Shown piece by piece: positions 61,631 through 64,000 of a stretch of 64,000 nucleotides of DNA. A program made the translations under genes and the position numbers. Each line of letters opens with the position of its first letter. The first letter of the stretch is position 1. This DNA is from Pontederia crassipes (taxonomy: Eukaryota; Streptophyta; Magnoliopsida; Commelinales; Pontederiaceae). The stretch is taken from positions 53,154,203-53,218,202 of the forward strand of contig CM060187.1 in assembly GCA_030549335.1 (NCBI GenBank), written 5' to 3'. The notes beneath the pieces were generated by a model that was not told the origin of the DNA, searched no databases, and worked only from the letters and a program-made list of their open reading frames with translations.

Positions 61631-64000
61631 CTACAACGAGTCAACAAAATTAGAATGTTCCAAGACAAGGGAGTACAATCTAGTAAATGAAAACCTACTG
61701 ATTTTGCAGATCGAATTATCTTAATATAAAAAGTTCAATATTATTCATGGGTCAATAAGATATAAAATGAAATTTGCATAAAGTATTCTGGTAAGTGTAA
61801 AATAAGAGAGTGTCCAAATCCTTGTTTTTTGATGATTGAACATCCAGGTCAATTGTAACCACTAACCAGAGCTTGAAACTGCAGCAGAGAACAACCAACC
61901 ACAGCATAATGACTACAACAATGCCAATCAATTAATTCATAGTTGGAAGCGCTAAACAGATGTCATCCTTGCTAAAGTTGTCAAGTTTGAGGATTTAAGT
62001 AAATTTGTTTGTTGTAACATAAATTCTTATGTAAAATTATATCAAGTTTCCGTACTAAATATTTTGATAAGACTTGAAATATAATGACCACTGATATATT
62101 CTTCTTTTTAGATGGAGAAGTATGGTTTACCAAGAGTTACCTTCCATTTTATTAAAAGGGCAGTGCATTACATGTACATGTTACAGAAAAGTAGAGAGTT
62201 TAACAGATCATTCCAGATTTAACAGGTCATCCATTTGTCCACCAATGGTTCTGCCACAACTACAATGTTCACCACATAAATCCGTTCTTGAAATATACTA
62301 ACATTGCATTGAAGCCACCAATATATTCTATTAAAGTAATATAACTAAAGCTCACAAACTTTAAGTCAAATCAAGCAAGACACTTGATTGGTTTTTTTTA
62401 TTCATCAACATTAGGTTACACAGTACTATATGATTAATATTTTGTATGTAATTAAAAAGAAACAAACATTCTCAGTTTAAACAATGCCAGGTGGAAGAAA
62501 AATAACATAATGGTCAGACCAAAGTTGAGCACATTTTTCTTTTTTGAGATACGAGAAAGGACAATTACCAAGATGGTAGTCATCCAAAGTTTCGTTTCAT
62601 TAATACTAGGGTAAGTTACAAGAGGATTTCAGAGGGAGAGGCCAACAAGCCAAGCCTTGCACAAAAGACTATGATGGTGCTACACTATAAATACTTCCTC
62701 CACTCTACAAATATGGTCTCAGCATGATGGTTGATGTTTTCAGCGTAGACACGCTCCCACGGAAAAGCATGTCGTTTTGCTGTAACTAAATCGCAAGATG
62801 TACGCTGGGGGGAGGGCTCTTCTGGTTAGACTGATTTTATGAGATGTTTTAGCAGCAGCCGAGCATATGAAGGCTGCAAACGTAGAAGGCATATTGCTGT
62901 CTGCATACCTTTGAGTCTAAAACTCATCCGCACCCTTTCACCACCAAAGTCATGAGTCCAATCCAGGAAAAACCACAATGGTCATAAGCTGGAAACTTGA
63001 GGTGGTTGGTACTCAAGGAAAAGGAGGTGGTGAAGGTGTGCAACAGAGAATACCAAATGGAGATTGTGCAACAGCTGTAGTGCATATGTTTTATTGTTGG
63101 ATTAATCAACAGGTGTTGAATCAACTTGTTTTATGTGCTAAACAGTGATTTGATTATGATTGTGACTGTCAGATAAACTAATGGATACGATCAAACCAAC
63201 ACATCATTTTTAGACCAAAATAATCCTCAAGTCGATGATCAGAATCTCAATAACCGTGTATCAGTTTGGATGGACAGATTAACTCAAGGATCACACATGA
63301 ATACAATGGTGAATCTAAAAGATGATACACTTAATTGTTGAATGAGATACATTTAACCTCATTTTAATGACGAAAGCATGTACCTTTCCCCCTTAAATGA
63401 ACATAACTTTGCAAGCTTCTCTCCCAAAAAAAAACTTTGCAAGCTTCTAATATTCCAACAATGCTCTCTGGCATGCACCCTTTAGATCATTGGACAACAA
63501 TGGGAAGTTGGGGACCACAAAAATTGAGAGCAGACTTATCTAAAAGAACACATGATTACATGAAAGATCTGAAACTTATCAAACCTTCCAGCATGCATGC
63601 TATCCACTTGTCACAGCAACCATACAACCAAATTCCTATCAATTAGGGAAGTAATAAGATAGAAAGTAGCAGTTCGAGGCATTGCAATACAGAAGCAATA
63701 TTATGCTTTTCTGAATTCAGCATCATCTTGGTTTGCAATTTCCTTTAAAGTAGTGATTATGGATTAGATTGAGCAAATCATATTTCTCTTTCTCATTTTC
63801 TTTTAATTTTTTACCAACATCCCTGAAAACCTATCAAACTATCATAAAAAATCATCTAAAGCCTAACTCGATGATTTTTTTCATGAGGCAAACTTGATGA
63901 TTTTTAACAAGTGGACTCTTGCATCAACCAAATTCTACTCTATGTTGTCATTCAGGGTACGAGTTGACGATGTATTTGGTAACAAACTAGGGCAAATTTA
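61631..64000. other. Copine first intron (partial), with LINE-tail-like pieces
   Basis: No copine first exon is visible, so this should be intron, with the 5' exon beyond 64000. Two pieces, at about 62101-62165 and 62535-62640, read on the minus strand like LINE 3' ends: an ATTAAT(G)AAA or AATAAAATGG phrase, a short inverted TTACC/GGTAA motif, then CTTTCTC or CTTCTCCAT and an A-rich run. They resemble the end of the LINE at 53380-53443. Nothing else was recognised. Confidence 0.45.

Noticed and set aside
61631-64000. Copine first exon (N-terminal Gly-Asn/Gly-Gly myristoylation leader)
   Set aside because: Looked for on the minus strand upstream of the SDPMAV exon; nothing resembling the leader or its FSK end was seen, so it is taken to lie beyond the window.

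Overview
This window looks like nuclear DNA from a flowering plant. Genes are split by GT-AG introns, several protein families are plant-specific (FAR1-related, Bruno-like BRN, BONZAI copine, DETOXIFICATION MATE), and introns carry plant SINEs and LINEs. The strongly GC-rich first exon of the RNA-binding protein gene suggests a monocot, but the sequence alone does not fix the species. Exon coordinates were read by eye and may be off by a base or two.

Layout. 1-7.7 kb is mostly repeat-derived: three inverted-repeat (foldback-like) elements with AT-rich arms and GC-rich cores, a possible LTR fossil, and one small intronless ORF on the minus strand (1932-2396). 7.8-13.7 kb is a complete six-exon Rab2-type GTPase gene (RABB1, plus strand) with a GC-AG first intron. 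14.5-17.05 kb is a MATE transporter gene (minus strand, eight exons) with no in-frame ATG where its first exon should start. 17.6-22.0 kb holds a SINE, two exons of a NAA15-like gene, a damaged copy of the last Rab2 exon, and a second MATE gene cut off in exon 4. The order and strands of the last two repeat the Rab2/MATE pair to their left, so I read them as a tandem segmental duplication followed by a deletion.

24.0-27.9 kb is an intact FAR1-related (domesticated MULE transposase) gene with two FAR1 DNA-binding domains and a 5' UTR intron. 29.4-36.2 kb is a 6.8 kb satellite-like array of 23 copies of a 297-bp unit, organised into higher-order repeats of five units (1474 bp) and then of two units. 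36.9-37.4 kb is a small intact gene of an uncharacterised plant family. 39.3-46.0 kb is a nine-exon gene for a three-RRM Bruno-like protein (minus strand) with four SINE copies in its introns. 46.95-49.42 kb is a 2.5 kb long-inverted-repeat element with a GC-rich interior that gives spurious long ORFs. 51.5-61.6 kb is a copine/BONZAI gene (minus strand) whose first exon lies beyond the window. One of its introns holds a decayed LINE with nested hAT-like elements, and another holds a short LINE 3' end flanked by a clear target-site duplication.

The genes do not form a pathway. The host proteins cover vesicle traffic (Rab2), transport (MATE), transcription (FRS), mRNA binding (BRN) and calcium-dependent membrane signalling (copine). 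The most striking structures are the higher-order tandem array, the Rab2/MATE duplication-deletion, and the family of palindromic GC-cored elements. I did not find a clearly new molecular system.
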